From contig NZ_DS990556.1 of assembly GCF_000155635.1 (NCBI RefSeq), positions 796,416-860,415 of the forward strand: a stretch of DNA of 64,000 nucleotides, read 5' to 3'. Source of the stretch: Cyanobium sp. PCC 7001 (GTDB taxonomy: Bacteria > Cyanobacteriota > Cyanobacteriia > PCC-6307 > Cyanobiaceae). A program made the translations under genes and the position numbers. Under the pieces are notes generated by a model, which saw only the letters and a list, made by a program, of their open reading frames with translations, did no database searches and was not told where the DNA came from. This document shows, one piece after another, positions 36,423 through 44,578 of this stretch; position 1 is the stretch's first letter; the number at the start of each line of letters is the position of its first letter.

Positions 36423-36448
36423 GCGGTTCCTGGATCCTCAGGAACCGC
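36423..36448 (+). other. Strong hairpin between cbbS and csoS2
   Basis: A 10-bp perfect inverted repeat, GCGGTTCCTG with CAGGAACCGC, and a 6-base loop (GATCCT), 27 bases after the cbbS stop. The next bases are C-rich with no T-tract. It may partly terminate transcription or protect the cbbLS 3' end, giving far more RuBisCO and CsoS1 than scaffold. Confidence 0.65.
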
Positions 36449-36606
36449 ACCCCTCCCCGCCGCAGGTCTGACCCCCTGGCCGTGAGCCCAGCCGTTCACA
36501 GCCAGGGAGCCAGACAGTCCGTTACCAGAGCCCTCCAGCCCCCGTGCTGCCGGCCCTGATCTCGGAGCTGCGGCCTCACCACAGCGACCTTCGACGACGG
36601 GCGGAC

Positions 36607-39033
36607 ATGGCCAGCACATCCAGCCGGGAAGCAGCACTCGAGCGCCGCCGGGCCCTCACCAACGGTGGCAAGAAAGCCGCAAGCCGGTTCATCTCGAGCC
36701 CGAGCCGGGTGCGCACCGCCGCCGATGTGCGCCTCAGCCGCCCCGCCGGCCAGGCAGCTTCTGCGGCCGCCTCCAGTTCCCAGGCGCCCCCAGCCCAGGC
36801 CGCTGCCCCCAGTTCCTCTTCCGCACCCCGCGGCCGCAGCGGCCTGAGCCTCAGCGCCCCCGAGCCGGGCCGCCGCAGTGAGCCCAGGCGCGTGATGAAC
36901 CGCAGCCGGGAGCTGGTGCTGGCCCGCCGCGAGGCCCTCACCCAGAAGGGCAAGCGGGCCGACACCTCCCGGGACCGCACCCGCACGGATCTGGGCCGTG
37001 AAGTGACCCGGGGTACCGGCTCGCCCGCTGCCGCCCAAGCCCCGGCCCAGGCCGCGCCATCCGCCGAGAAGCCATGCGGCTGCAAGGACCGCAGCAACGA
37101 CGCTCCCGGCCTGAGCCTCTCAGGTGGCCGCGGCAGCACAGGCCGTAGCCAGGCCTCCCAGCGCCCCTCGAGCCGTCGGGTGCAGGCCCAGCACAACCCC
37201 AGCCGCGCGCTGGTGCTGGCCCGCCGCGAGGCCCTCTCCAAGCGCGGCAAGTCCGCCAACGCCCCCACCAACAGCACGGCCGCGTCCGTGGCACGGCAGG
37301 GCAACCCCGACATCAGCACCCGCGAGCTCGCCCAGAAGGTGCGGGAGCTCAAGGCCCGGGTGGGCAGCGCCGGCTCCAGCCGCAGCGGCTGCACCCGCCC
37401 CACCGGCCCGAACCGCCACGGGGCCCGCCAGGCAGCCGCCGCCGACGCCCACTGGAAAGTGGGCATGAGCGAAACCAGTTCCGGCCAGGTGGTGACCGGC
37501 ACCCAGGCCAACCGCTCACCCAAGACCACCGGCAACGAGGCCGCCACCTGCCGGGCGATCACCGGCACCGAGTACCTGGGCGCCGAGGTCTTCCAGACCT
37601 TCTGCCAGAGCGAGGCGCCGCGGCTGCAGCCCGCCAAGGTGCGGGTCACGGCCACCACCCACGGCAACCGGGTCACCGGCAACGAGGTGGGCCGCTCCGA
37701 AAAGGTGACCGGGGATGAGCCCGGCACCTGCAAGAACGTCACCGGCACCGAATACGTGTCGGCCAACCAGTCCGCCAGCTACTGCGGCAGCACCAACCCC
37801 AGCCCCCGCAAGGTGGGCCGCAGCCAGACCCTGGGCGGCCAACCCGTTTCCGGCGTGCTGGTGGGCCGCTCGGAGCGGGTCACCGGCGACGAGCCGGGCT
37901 CCGGTCTGCAGCTGACCGGCGACCAATACCTGGGAGCCGAGCCTCCCGCGCCGGGCCGGGCGCCCAGCAAGGTGGAGACCCTGCAGACCCTGCGCGGCAC
38001 CGGCGTCACCGGCACCGCCGTGGGCCGCAGCGAGCGGGTCACCGGCGATGAGCCGGGCAGCTGCCGGATCATCACCGGCGACGAATACATCGGCACCCAG
38101 CAGTACGAGAGCTTCTGCGGCGTCAGGCCCGCACCCGAGGCCGCCAAGGTGGGCTTCAGCGTCACCAACCGGGCCCAGGTGGTGAGCGGCACCCGCACGG
38201 GCCGCAGCGAGAAGGTGACCGGCGATGAGCCCGGCACCTGCAAGGCCGTCACCGGCACGCCCTACGCCGGTCTGGAGCAGGCCTCCGACCACTGCCCCAC
38301 ACCCGCCGTGCGCACGATCCGGGATCGCACCCCGGTGCGGGGCTCGAGCCGTATGAGCGGCATCCAGCCGGGCATCGGCGGCGTGATGACCGGCGCCGAG
38401 CGCGGGGCCTGCGAGGCCGTGACGGGCACTCCCTACGTGGGGGCCGACCAGCTGGCGGCCGCCTGTGGCGCCGCCAGCAGCGGCGACGCCGATTTCCCCC
38501 AGCCCCTCGAAACCGCACCCTGGCAGCAGTTCAGCGTGCAGTCGCCGGCCCGGGCCGCCCAGATCGCCCGACAGTCGAGGTCGGGCGTCACCGGCAACAG
38601 CTACGAGCAGGGGGGGAGGATCACCGGCCCTTTCGACATGGCCGGTGACAAGGTGACCGGCACCGAACAGTTCCGTTTCGACCGTCGGGGCCCCCAGCTT
38701 TCCCGCGGTCCGATCCAGACCAGCGTCATGGCTGCGGCACCGGTGAGCGTCGATGAAGACGCCAGGCCCACCTCCCGGGTGACCGGGGAGGGGATCTCAG
38801 CCGGACTCAAGATCACCGGCGATGACTGGGATCGGGGCGATCGGGTCACCGGCACCGAAGGCAGCTCCGCCCGGCGGCGCAACCCCACCCGGGTGGGCCC
38901 GATGAGCGCGATGCCGGGGTTCCAGCCGAAGCGCAACGATGAGGTGCCCGAACCGGTGAGCCGGGTCACGGGCTCCAGCGGCAACACCCAGGCCGGATCC
39001 CTGATCACGGTGTCCGGCGGCGCTCGCGGCTGA
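36607..39033 (+). CDS. csoS2: Carboxysome assembly scaffold CsoS2
   Basis: 808 aa, intrinsically disordered linker between RuBisCO and shell. The N-region has three clear RuBisCO-binding helices near residues 6-22, 100-119 and 199-218 (SREAALERRRALT, SRELVLARREALTQKGKRAD, SRALVLARREALSKRGKSAN) and a divergent fourth near 234. The middle region has six repeats starting near 285, 344, 402, 455, 515 and 570, built on VTG/ITG triplets (GRSEKVTGDEPGTCKNVTGT), mostly with a Cys pair; repeat three has none. The C-region starts near 639 and ends with SLITVSGGARG, the shell anchor. Start: ATG 36607 beginning MASTSSREAAL; a GTG at 36544 is unlikely. Contains a possible -1 frameshift element at 38610-38648. 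Confidence 0.97.
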   Translation: MASTSSREAALERRRALTNGGKKAASRFISSPSRVRTAADVRLSRPAGQAASAAASSSQAPPAQAAAPSSSSAPRGRSGLSLSAPEPGRRSEPRRVMNRSRELVLARREALTQKGKRADTSRDRTRTDLGREVTRGTGSPAAAQAPAQAAPSAEKPCGCKDRSNDAPGLSLSGGRGSTGRSQASQRPSSRRVQAQHNPSRALVLARREALSKRGKSANAPTNSTAASVARQGNPDISTRELAQKVRELKARVGSAGSSRSGCTRPTGPNRHGARQAAAADAHWKVGMSETSSGQVVTGTQANRSPKTTGNEAATCRAITGTEYLGAEVFQTFCQSEAPRLQPAKVRVTATTHGNRVTGNEVGRSEKVTGDEPGTCKNVTGTEYVSANQSASYCGSTNPSPRKVGRSQTLGGQPVSGVLVGRSERVTGDEPGSGLQLTGDQYLGAEPPAPGRAPSKVETLQTLRGTGVTGTAVGRSERVTGDEPGSCRIITGDEYIGTQQYESFCGVRPAPEAAKVGFSVTNRAQVVSGTRTGRSEKVTGDEPGTCKAVTGTPYAGLEQASDHCPTPAVRTIRDRTPVRGSSRMSGIQPGIGGVMTGAERGACEAVTGTPYVGADQLAAACGAASSGDADFPQPLETAPWQQFSVQSPARAAQIARQSRSGVTGNSYEQGGRITGPFDMAGDKVTGTEQFRFDRRGPQLSRGPIQTSVMAAAPVSVDEDARPTSRVTGEGISAGLKITGDDWDRGDRVTGTEGSSARRRNPTRVGPMSAMPGFQPKRNDEVPEPVSRVTGSSGNTQAGSLITVSGGARG
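38610..38648 (+). promoter_or_regulatory. Candidate -1 programmed frameshift element in csoS2
   Basis: In the csoS2 frame the bases read CAG GGG GGG AGG, so G GGG GGG (38610-38616) fits the X XXY YYZ slippery rule. Four bases later a perfect 9-bp stem (TCACCGGCC 38621-38629 with GGCCGGTGA 38640-38648) closes a 10-base loop. A -1 slip adds EDHRPFRHGR and stops at TGA 38646-38648, giving about 680 aa, ending at the start of the C-region. Such a shift is known for csoS2 of Halothiobacillus neapolitanus. The stem may also be a by-product of ITG/VTG codons. Confidence 0.5.
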
Positions 39034-39040
39034 TCGGCCC

Positions 39041-40792
39041 ATGCCCCGTCGTACCAACCGCCCCAGCACAGCCGCACCGCTCGCCCCCACGGCGCCGCGC
39101 CGACGCCCTGGCGTGGTCGAAGCTCAGCGGGGTCCCGCAGCGGCTGGCGCAGAGGCGGCCGAACCGGCGCCGCCGCTGCGGGGCACCCGAGCCCGCGCCG
39201 CCATGCAGGCCTCCCGCACCCCGGCGTCCCCGGCCGCGTCCCGGCCCGTCGGGCGACGCAGCTCCAGACCCGGGACAACGGCTAGGCCGGCCTCCGCAAC
39301 GGTCCGGCCGCCGCGGGGCTTCAGCAGGTCCGCACCGGCCGCCTCCACCCCAGCCGCGGCCCGGAGCCTTCGCGCCAACCGGTCCCGGCTCCATCCGCTC
39401 ACGGATGCATCCGCCAACGACGCCCTGCACGCCTACGACACCGCGGTGAAGCTGGCGTTCGATCGGATCGTGCCGGTGCTCAAGCGGCTCTCGGCCCTGC
39501 AGCACGAGGATGACTTCGTCGGCCGGGCCCAGGCCATCGCCCTCGAGGAGCTGGGCTTCCCCCTACCCGAGCCGATCCTGGACACCGCCTGGGTGAGCCA
39601 GCTGGACATGCGCACCCTGTACGCCTGGTGCGTGTTCGAGACCTACGAGCAGACGAGCGAGGCCTTCTTCCGCGACGACCCCCTCCAGGGCCAGCCGGGC
39701 AGCCCGTCCGCCGAGGCCTTCGATCGCTTCCTGCTGGACTGCGGCTTCCACCTGCTGGACATCACCCCCTGCGCCGATGGCCGCCTCGCCCATGCCATCG
39801 GCTTCGGCCTGAGGCTGCCCTTCAGTTCGGTGCGCCGCCGCCCCCACGCCGGCGCCCTGTTCGATGTGGAGAACACGGTGAACCGCTGGGTGAAGACCGA
39901 GCACCGGCGCTACCGCGAAGCCCAGCCTAATCCGGCCCATGCCGACACCCGCTACCTGAAGGTGGCGCTTTACCACTTCAGTTCCCTCGACCCCCAGCAT
40001 GAGGGCTGCGCCGCCCATGGCAGCGACGACGCCCTGGCGGCATCGTGCGGCCTCAGCCGGCTCAAGGACTTCCAGCAGGCCGTGGAGAACAGCTTCTGCT
40101 GCGGCGCCTCCGTGGACCTGCTGCTGATGGGCATCGACACCGACACCGACGCGATCCGGGTGCACGTGCCCGGCATGGACGGCAGCACCCGCCTGGATCG
40201 CTGGCTCGACGCCCGGGACGTCTACGACGCCACCCTGGGCCTGCCGCCGGATCAGGCGAGGCAACGGGTGAGTGCCCTGGTGCAGGAGGCGGCCGCGTCG
40301 GTGCCCGACCCTGGCATGGTCACCCTGGTGGCCCGGCTGTTCGAGCACAACATCTCCCAGATCGACTACGTGCGCCAGTTCCATGGGGGCGCCTACGACG
40401 ACGCCGGCCATGCCGAGCGCTTCATCGGCGTGGGCATCGGCTTCAAGGAGATCCACCTGCGCAACCTCACCTACTTCGCCTACATGGACACGGTGGAAGA
40501 GGGGGCCGCCGATCTCGACGTGGGCGTCAAGATCTTCAAGGGGCTGAATGTGTCCCGGGGACTGCCCGTGCCGGTGGTGGTGCGCTTCGACTACCACGGC
40601 CAGGTGCCCGGGGCGCGGGACCGGGCGGTGCGCCACTGCCAGCGGGTGCAGACCGCCATCGAAAGCCGCTACCCCGAGCTGTTCCAGCAGGGGCTGCTGC
40701 ACGCCCTGCTCACGGTGCGGGACCAGGATCGGCACACCCCGGCCGAGGCGGTAGGTTCCACCATCGTGTTCGCAACCGGAGGAGGGCACTGA
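39041..40792 (+). CDS. csoSCA: Carboxysomal carbonic anhydrase CsoSCA (CsoS3)
   Basis: 583 aa. Converts bicarbonate to CO2 inside the carboxysome. The first 125 or so residues are Arg/Pro/Ala-rich and disordered (RRRPG, RPVGRRSSRPG), the part known in other species to bind RuBisCO. The catalytic domain has LLDITPCADGRLAHAIGF: Cys244 with Asp246 and Arg248 as the C-x-D-x-R dyad of this family, and further Cys/His in DPQHEGCAAHGSDDALAASC. NSFCCGASVDLLLMGIDTDT and the pseudo-repeat C-terminal domain follow. It starts 7 bases after csoS2. Confidence 0.96.
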   Translation: MPRRTNRPSTAAPLAPTAPRRRPGVVEAQRGPAAAGAEAAEPAPPLRGTRARAAMQASRTPASPAASRPVGRRSSRPGTTARPASATVRPPRGFSRSAPAASTPAAARSLRANRSRLHPLTDASANDALHAYDTAVKLAFDRIVPVLKRLSALQHEDDFVGRAQAIALEELGFPLPEPILDTAWVSQLDMRTLYAWCVFETYEQTSEAFFRDDPLQGQPGSPSAEAFDRFLLDCGFHLLDITPCADGRLAHAIGFGLRLPFSSVRRRPHAGALFDVENTVNRWVKTEHRRYREAQPNPAHADTRYLKVALYHFSSLDPQHEGCAAHGSDDALAASCGLSRLKDFQQAVENSFCCGASVDLLLMGIDTDTDAIRVHVPGMDGSTRLDRWLDARDVYDATLGLPPDQARQRVSALVQEAAASVPDPGMVTLVARLFEHNISQIDYVRQFHGGAYDDAGHAERFIGVGIGFKEIHLRNLTYFAYMDTVEEGAADLDVGVKIFKGLNVSRGLPVPVVVRFDYHGQVPGARDRAVRHCQRVQTAIESRYPELFQQGLLHALLTVRDQDRHTPAEAVGSTIVFATGGGH

Positions 40793-40793
40793 G

Positions 40794-41090
40794 ATGCTGA
40801 TCTGCAAGGTGGTGAAACCGCTGGTGTCCACCAACCGCATCCCCGATTTCGAGCACAAGCACCTGCAGGTGGTGCTCGATGGCAGCACCCAGAAGGTGGC
40901 GGTGGATGCGGTGGGTTGCATCCCCGGCGACTGGGTGATCTGCGTCGGCAGTTCCGCAGCCCGGGAGGCCGCGGGAAGCAAGTCCTACCCCAGCGATCTC
41001 ACGATCGTGGGAATCATCGACCACTGGGATCCGGACGCCGGCAAGCAGGCTCCTCCCGCCGGTGGGACCTCCAGCGGGGGGACCAGGTGA
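40794..41090 (+). CDS. csoS4A: Carboxysome shell vertex pentamer protein CsoS4A
   Basis: 98 aa, CcmL/EutN-family pentamer that caps shell vertices. MLICKVVKPLVSTNRIPDFE, VVLDGSTQKVAVDAVGCIPG, DWVICVGSSAAREAAGSKSY and LTIVGIIDHWD are typical. A low-complexity tail (QAPPAGGTSSGGTR) follows. It begins 1 base after csoSCA and shares one base with csoS4B (TGATG). Confidence 0.97.
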   Translation: MLICKVVKPLVSTNRIPDFEHKHLQVVLDGSTQKVAVDAVGCIPGDWVICVGSSAAREAAGSKSYPSDLTIVGIIDHWDPDAGKQAPPAGGTSSGGTR

Positions 41091-41341
41091 TGGAGATCAT
41101 GCAGGTCACCGGTTCGATCATCTGCACCCAGCGGGTGGAAGGGCTGCTGCACTGGAACCTGCGCACGTTGCGCAATGCCAAGGGCAAGCTCGCTGTGGCG
41201 GTGGATCCGGTTGGGGCCTCGCCCGGCAACTGGGTGTTCACCGCCAGCGGATCGGCCGCCCGCTTCGCCACCGGGGTGCCCGAAACCCAGACGGATCTCA
41301 CCATCGGCGGAATCATCGATTTCTGGGAACCCGATGGCTAG
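41090..41341 (+). CDS. csoS4B: Carboxysome shell vertex pentamer protein CsoS4B
   Basis: 83 aa, second CcmL/EutN-family pentamer: MEIMQVTGSIICTQRVEGLL, RTLRNAKGKLAVAVDPVGAS, PGNWVFTASGSAARFATGVP and LTIGGIIDFWEPDG. Its ATG shares the last base of the csoS4A stop codon, so translation is coupled. Vertices need few copies per shell, in line with its place far down the transcript. Confidence 0.96.
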   Translation: MEIMQVTGSIICTQRVEGLLHWNLRTLRNAKGKLAVAVDPVGASPGNWVFTASGSAARFATGVPETQTDLTIGGIIDFWEPDG

Positions 41342-41420
41342 GTGATCCCCAGCCGGCCGGCCCGCCCGGGGCCACGCCGATGTGCCTTCCCCCTCCTTGT
41401 CCCGTCGCCCGCCGCCCGCC

Positions 41421-42164
41421 ATGGCCAGCCCCCCATCCCGACCCCCAGGACAGGCCACCACGCCAAAAGCGACGACCCCTGCCGCCACTCCGGCGTCGGC
41501 CCCGTCCACCAAGCCGGCCCCTGCGGCAGGAACCAAACCGGCATCCCCCCCGGCGGCGGGCACCCAAGCTGCCAGCAGCCCTGCTCCCACCACGCCCATG
41601 ACCAGCAGCAAGGCCTCCACTTCCAGCACCACCTCCAGCACCAAGGCCCTTCCGGCTGCCGCCACCGGCAGCACCCGCAGCAGCCGCACCCCCGCTCGCA
41701 CGGCGGGCCGCAGCACCACCGCCCGCAGCGGCGGCAGCTCCAGCGGCACCACCACCCGCCGCTCCTCCGCGGCCTCAGGCCGCTCCGCTGGCGCCGGCCG
41801 TTCCGGCGGCGGCAGCGGCACCACCCGTCCCTCCTCCACCCCGGCAACCCCCTCCATGGCACCCACCGTTCACGGCATCGCGCTCGGCATGATCGAAACC
41901 CGGGGTCTGGTGCCGGCCATTGAGGCGGCGGATGCCATGACCAAGGCCGCGGAGGTCACCATGGTGGCCCGCGAATTCGTGGGCGGCGGTTACGTCACCG
42001 TGATGGTGCGGGGCGAGACGGGCGCGGTGAATGCCGCCGTGCGCGCCGGCGCCGATGCCTGCGAACGGGTGGGCGACGGCCTGGTGGCGGCCCACATCAT
42101 CGCCCGCCCCCACACCGAGGTGGAGCCGGCGCTGCAGGGCACTGAGGCCACCCGCCGCCTGTGA
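41421..42164 (+). CDS. csoS1E: Carboxysome shell protein CsoS1E with long disordered N-terminal extension
   Basis: About 247 aa from the ATG at 41421 (GTG 41382 would add 13 residues). Residues 1 to about 145 are Pro/Ala/Ser/Thr-rich, becoming Arg/Gly/Ser-rich (RSSRTPARTAGRSTTARSGG). The last 100 residues are a BMC domain from GIALGMIETRGLVPAIEAAD to IIARPHTEVEPAL, differing from CsoS1 at 4 of 87 core positions (RLI to TMV, R to T). CsoS1 has no such extension. It may bind cargo or limit shell tiling; this is inference. The 3' end overlaps the next gene by GTGA. Confidence 0.9.
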   Translation: MASPPSRPPGQATTPKATTPAATPASAPSTKPAPAAGTKPASPPAAGTQAASSPAPTTPMTSSKASTSSTTSSTKALPAAATGSTRSSRTPARTAGRSTTARSGGSSSGTTTRRSSAASGRSAGAGRSGGGSGTTRPSSTPATPSMAPTVHGIALGMIETRGLVPAIEAADAMTKAAEVTMVAREFVGGGYVTVMVRGETGAVNAAVRAGADACERVGDGLVAAHIIARPHTEVEPALQGTEATRRL

Positions 42165-42637
42165 TCGCCATGGACGCCGCGCATCCGCGCGTCCTGGGCT
42201 ACCTGGGCCGCGCGCTCAGTCTCGAACTCTCGGCCGTGCAGCAGTACATGACCCAGGCCTCGCTCGTGGAGCTCTGGGGCGACACCGACGCGGCCACCCG
42301 CTTCCGGCAGGAAACGGTGGAGGAGATGCAGCACGCCGAGAAGCTGGTGAAGCGCATGCTGGCCCTGGGGGTGGCCCCGGCCGCGTCCCAGCTGCGGCCC
42401 GCCGGCCATGCGGCCGATCTGGCCGGACTGCTGCGCCAGAACCTCAGCCTGGAAGACGATCTCATCAATCATTACGCCGAAGCCGTGCGCTTCTGCCTTT
42501 TGATCGGAGATGGCGAGAATGAGGCCTTCTTCCGGGATCTGTGGACCGACGAGCAGCACCATGCCGAAGACCTGGGCCGCTGGCTGCGCAGCCTGACTGG
42601 CTCCCGCGGCCGCTTCGAGGAGCGGGCCACCTTCTAG
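42161..42637 (+). CDS. Ferritin-like (bacterioferritin-related) protein of the cso locus
   Basis: 158 aa from GTG 42161, which overlaps the csoS1E stop (GTGA); ATG 42170 is an alternative. Four-helix ferritin-like fold with carboxylate/His ligand helices: LGRALSLELSAVQQYMTQAS, VEEMQHAEKLVKRMLALG, LSLEDDLINHYAEAVRFCLL and LWTDEQHHAEDLGRWLRSL, giving ExxH pairs for a di-iron site. Bacterioferritin homologues are known in alpha-carboxysome loci. Iron storage, peroxide removal or a CO2-fixation-linked redox role are all possible. Confidence 0.85.
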   Translation: MIAMDAAHPRVLGYLGRALSLELSAVQQYMTQASLVELWGDTDAATRFRQETVEEMQHAEKLVKRMLALGVAPAASQLRPAGHAADLAGLLRQNLSLEDDLINHYAEAVRFCLLIGDGENEAFFRDLWTDEQHHAEDLGRWLRSLTGSRGRFEERATF

Positions 42638-42712
42638 AGGCCTGCCCGGTCGGCGGACCCCGCCAAGCCCATCGCCCCTTCGGGGCTGCCTGAGGTCTCC
42701 GTCGGTACCCCC

Positions 42713-44578
42713 TTGAGCGCACCCCTGCCCCTCTCGGTTCAGCTGGCCTGGCTGATTCCCCTCTACGGGTTCAGCGGCATGGTGCTCTCCATGCCCTGGG
42801 CCTGCGGCTGGATCAAGCGCAACGGTCCACGGCCGGCCGCCTACCTGAATGTGCTCGTCACCCTGCTGGCGGTGGTGCACGGCTTCGTGGTGGCGCGGGA
42901 GGTGCTGCTGCGGGGCCCGGCCCACCTGGCCATTCCCTGGTTCTCCGCCGCCGATCTGCAGCTCAGCATCGGCCTGGACCTCTCGCTCACCAACCTGGCG
43001 GCCCTGGAGCTGGTGACCCTGATGAGCCTGCTGGCCCAGGTGTTCGCCCTCGGCTACCTCGACAAGGAATGGTCGCTGGCCCGCTTCTACGCCCTGGTGG
43101 GTTTCTTCGAGGGTGCCCTCTCCGGCGTGGTGCTCAGCAGCAACCTCTTTCTGAGCTACTTCCTGCTGGAGATGCTCACCCTCTCCACCTACCTGCTGGT
43201 GGGCTTCTGGTACGCCCAGCCGCTGGTGGTCACCGCCGCCCGCGACGCGTTCCTCACCAAGCGGGTGGGGGACGTGCTGCTGCTGATGGGGGTGGTGGCC
43301 CTCTCGGCCTGGGCCGGGTCGATGGAATTCACCGACCTCTACAGCTGGGCGGCCGAGGCCCGCAGCTCCGGCAGCCTCACGCCGCTGGCCGGCACGCTGC
43401 TGGGCCTGGGGCTGATCGCCGGGCCGATGGGCAAGTGCGCCCAGTTCCCGATGCACCTCTGGCTGGATGAGGCGATGGAGGGGCCGAACCCCGCCTCGAT
43501 CCTGCGCAACTCCGCGGTGGTGACCGCGGGCGCCCTGGTGCTGCTCAAGCTGATGCCGCTACTGCAGCTCTCGCCGGTGGCCACCGATGTGCTGCTGGCG
43601 GTGGGCACGATCAGCGCCATCGGCGGCGCCCTGGTGGCGCTGGCCCAGGTGGATCTTAAACGGGCCTTCTCCTACGGCACCACCTCTTACCTGGGGCTGG
43701 TGTTCATCACCATCGCCCTGCAGCTGCCCGGCATCGCCCTGCTGCTGCTGTTCGCCCACGGTCTGGCCAAGGCGCTGCTGTTCATGAGCGTGGGCAGCGT
43801 GATCGCCGCCACCAACTGCCAGGACCTCACCGAACTGGGTGGCATCGGCACGCGCATGCCGGCCACCGGCAGCGCCTATCTGGTGGCCTCCGCCGGCCTG
43901 GTGGGCCTGCTGCCGCTGGGCTGCTTCTGGTGCTTCGGCCTGGGGGTGCAGTCGATGCTGGCGGCCTCGCCGCTGTTCGCGGCCGTGCTGCTGCTCACCA
44001 ATCTGCTCACCGCCCTCAACCTCAGCCGCGTGTACCGCAGTGTGTTCCTGGGCAGGCCCATGCCCAAGACCCGCCGCACCCCCGAGGTGAACTGGCTGAT
44101 GGCCCTGCCGATGGTGAGCCTCACCGTGCTGGTGCTGCTCACCCCGCTGCTGATCGCCCGGCTGGATCCGGTGCCCGGGATCGCCTCGTTCTCCTGGCCC
44201 GTGGCCGCCGCGGTGGCGGTCAGCGGCCTGGTGGGCGTCGCGATCGGCGCCGTCCTCCCCCTGGATCAGTTCCGTTCACGGGCGAGCGGCCAACCGCTGC
44301 GGAGCATCCAGGACCTGCTGGCCTTCGACTTCTACACCGAACGGGTGTACCGCAACACCGTGGTGGCCCTGGTGGCCCTGCTGGCCCGCCTCACCGACTG
44401 GCTGGATCGCCGCCTGGTGAACGGTCTGGTCAATGGCCTGGGCCGGCTGTCGCTGCAGAGCGCCGAGGGGCTCAAGCTGGGGGTGAGCGGCCAGCTGCAG
44501 TCGTACGTGCTCACCGTGGTGGTGGCGATCGTGCTGCTGTTCTCCGCCCTGAGCTGGCTGACCCGGGGGGTGGCATGA
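42713..44578 (+). CDS. ndhF4: NDH-1 CO2-uptake complex subunit NdhF4
   Basis: 621 aa from TTG 42713; a multi-spanning MrpA/NuoL-type antiporter-like subunit. Hallmarks: YLDKEWSLARFYALVGFFEG, GPMGKCAQFPMHLWLDEAME then GPNPASILRNSAVV, VDLKRAFSYGTTSYLGLVFI. It ends with an amphipathic/C-terminal helix region. Located with ndhD4 (ATGA overlap) and cupB, it is the constitutive low-affinity CO2-hydration module that supplies bicarbonate to the carboxysome. Confidence 0.9.
   Translation: MSAPLPLSVQLAWLIPLYGFSGMVLSMPWACGWIKRNGPRPAAYLNVLVTLLAVVHGFVVAREVLLRGPAHLAIPWFSAADLQLSIGLDLSLTNLAALELVTLMSLLAQVFALGYLDKEWSLARFYALVGFFEGALSGVVLSSNLFLSYFLLEMLTLSTYLLVGFWYAQPLVVTAARDAFLTKRVGDVLLLMGVVALSAWAGSMEFTDLYSWAAEARSSGSLTPLAGTLLGLGLIAGPMGKCAQFPMHLWLDEAMEGPNPASILRNSAVVTAGALVLLKLMPLLQLSPVATDVLLAVGTISAIGGALVALAQVDLKRAFSYGTTSYLGLVFITIALQLPGIALLLLFAHGLAKALLFMSVGSVIAATNCQDLTELGGIGTRMPATGSAYLVASAGLVGLLPLGCFWCFGLGVQSMLAASPLFAAVLLLTNLLTALNLSRVYRSVFLGRPMPKTRRTPEVNWLMALPMVSLTVLVLLTPLLIARLDPVPGIASFSWPVAAAVAVSGLVGVAIGAVLPLDQFRSRASGQPLRSIQDLLAFDFYTERVYRNTVVALVALLARLTDWLDRRLVNGLVNGLGRLSLQSAEGLKLGVSGQLQSYVLTVVVAIVLLFSALSWLTRGVA

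Noticed and set aside
37459-38500. Regular repeats in csoS2 as a CRISPR or satellite array
   Set aside because: They are degenerate in-frame protein repeats with VTG/ITG triplets, typical of CsoS2.
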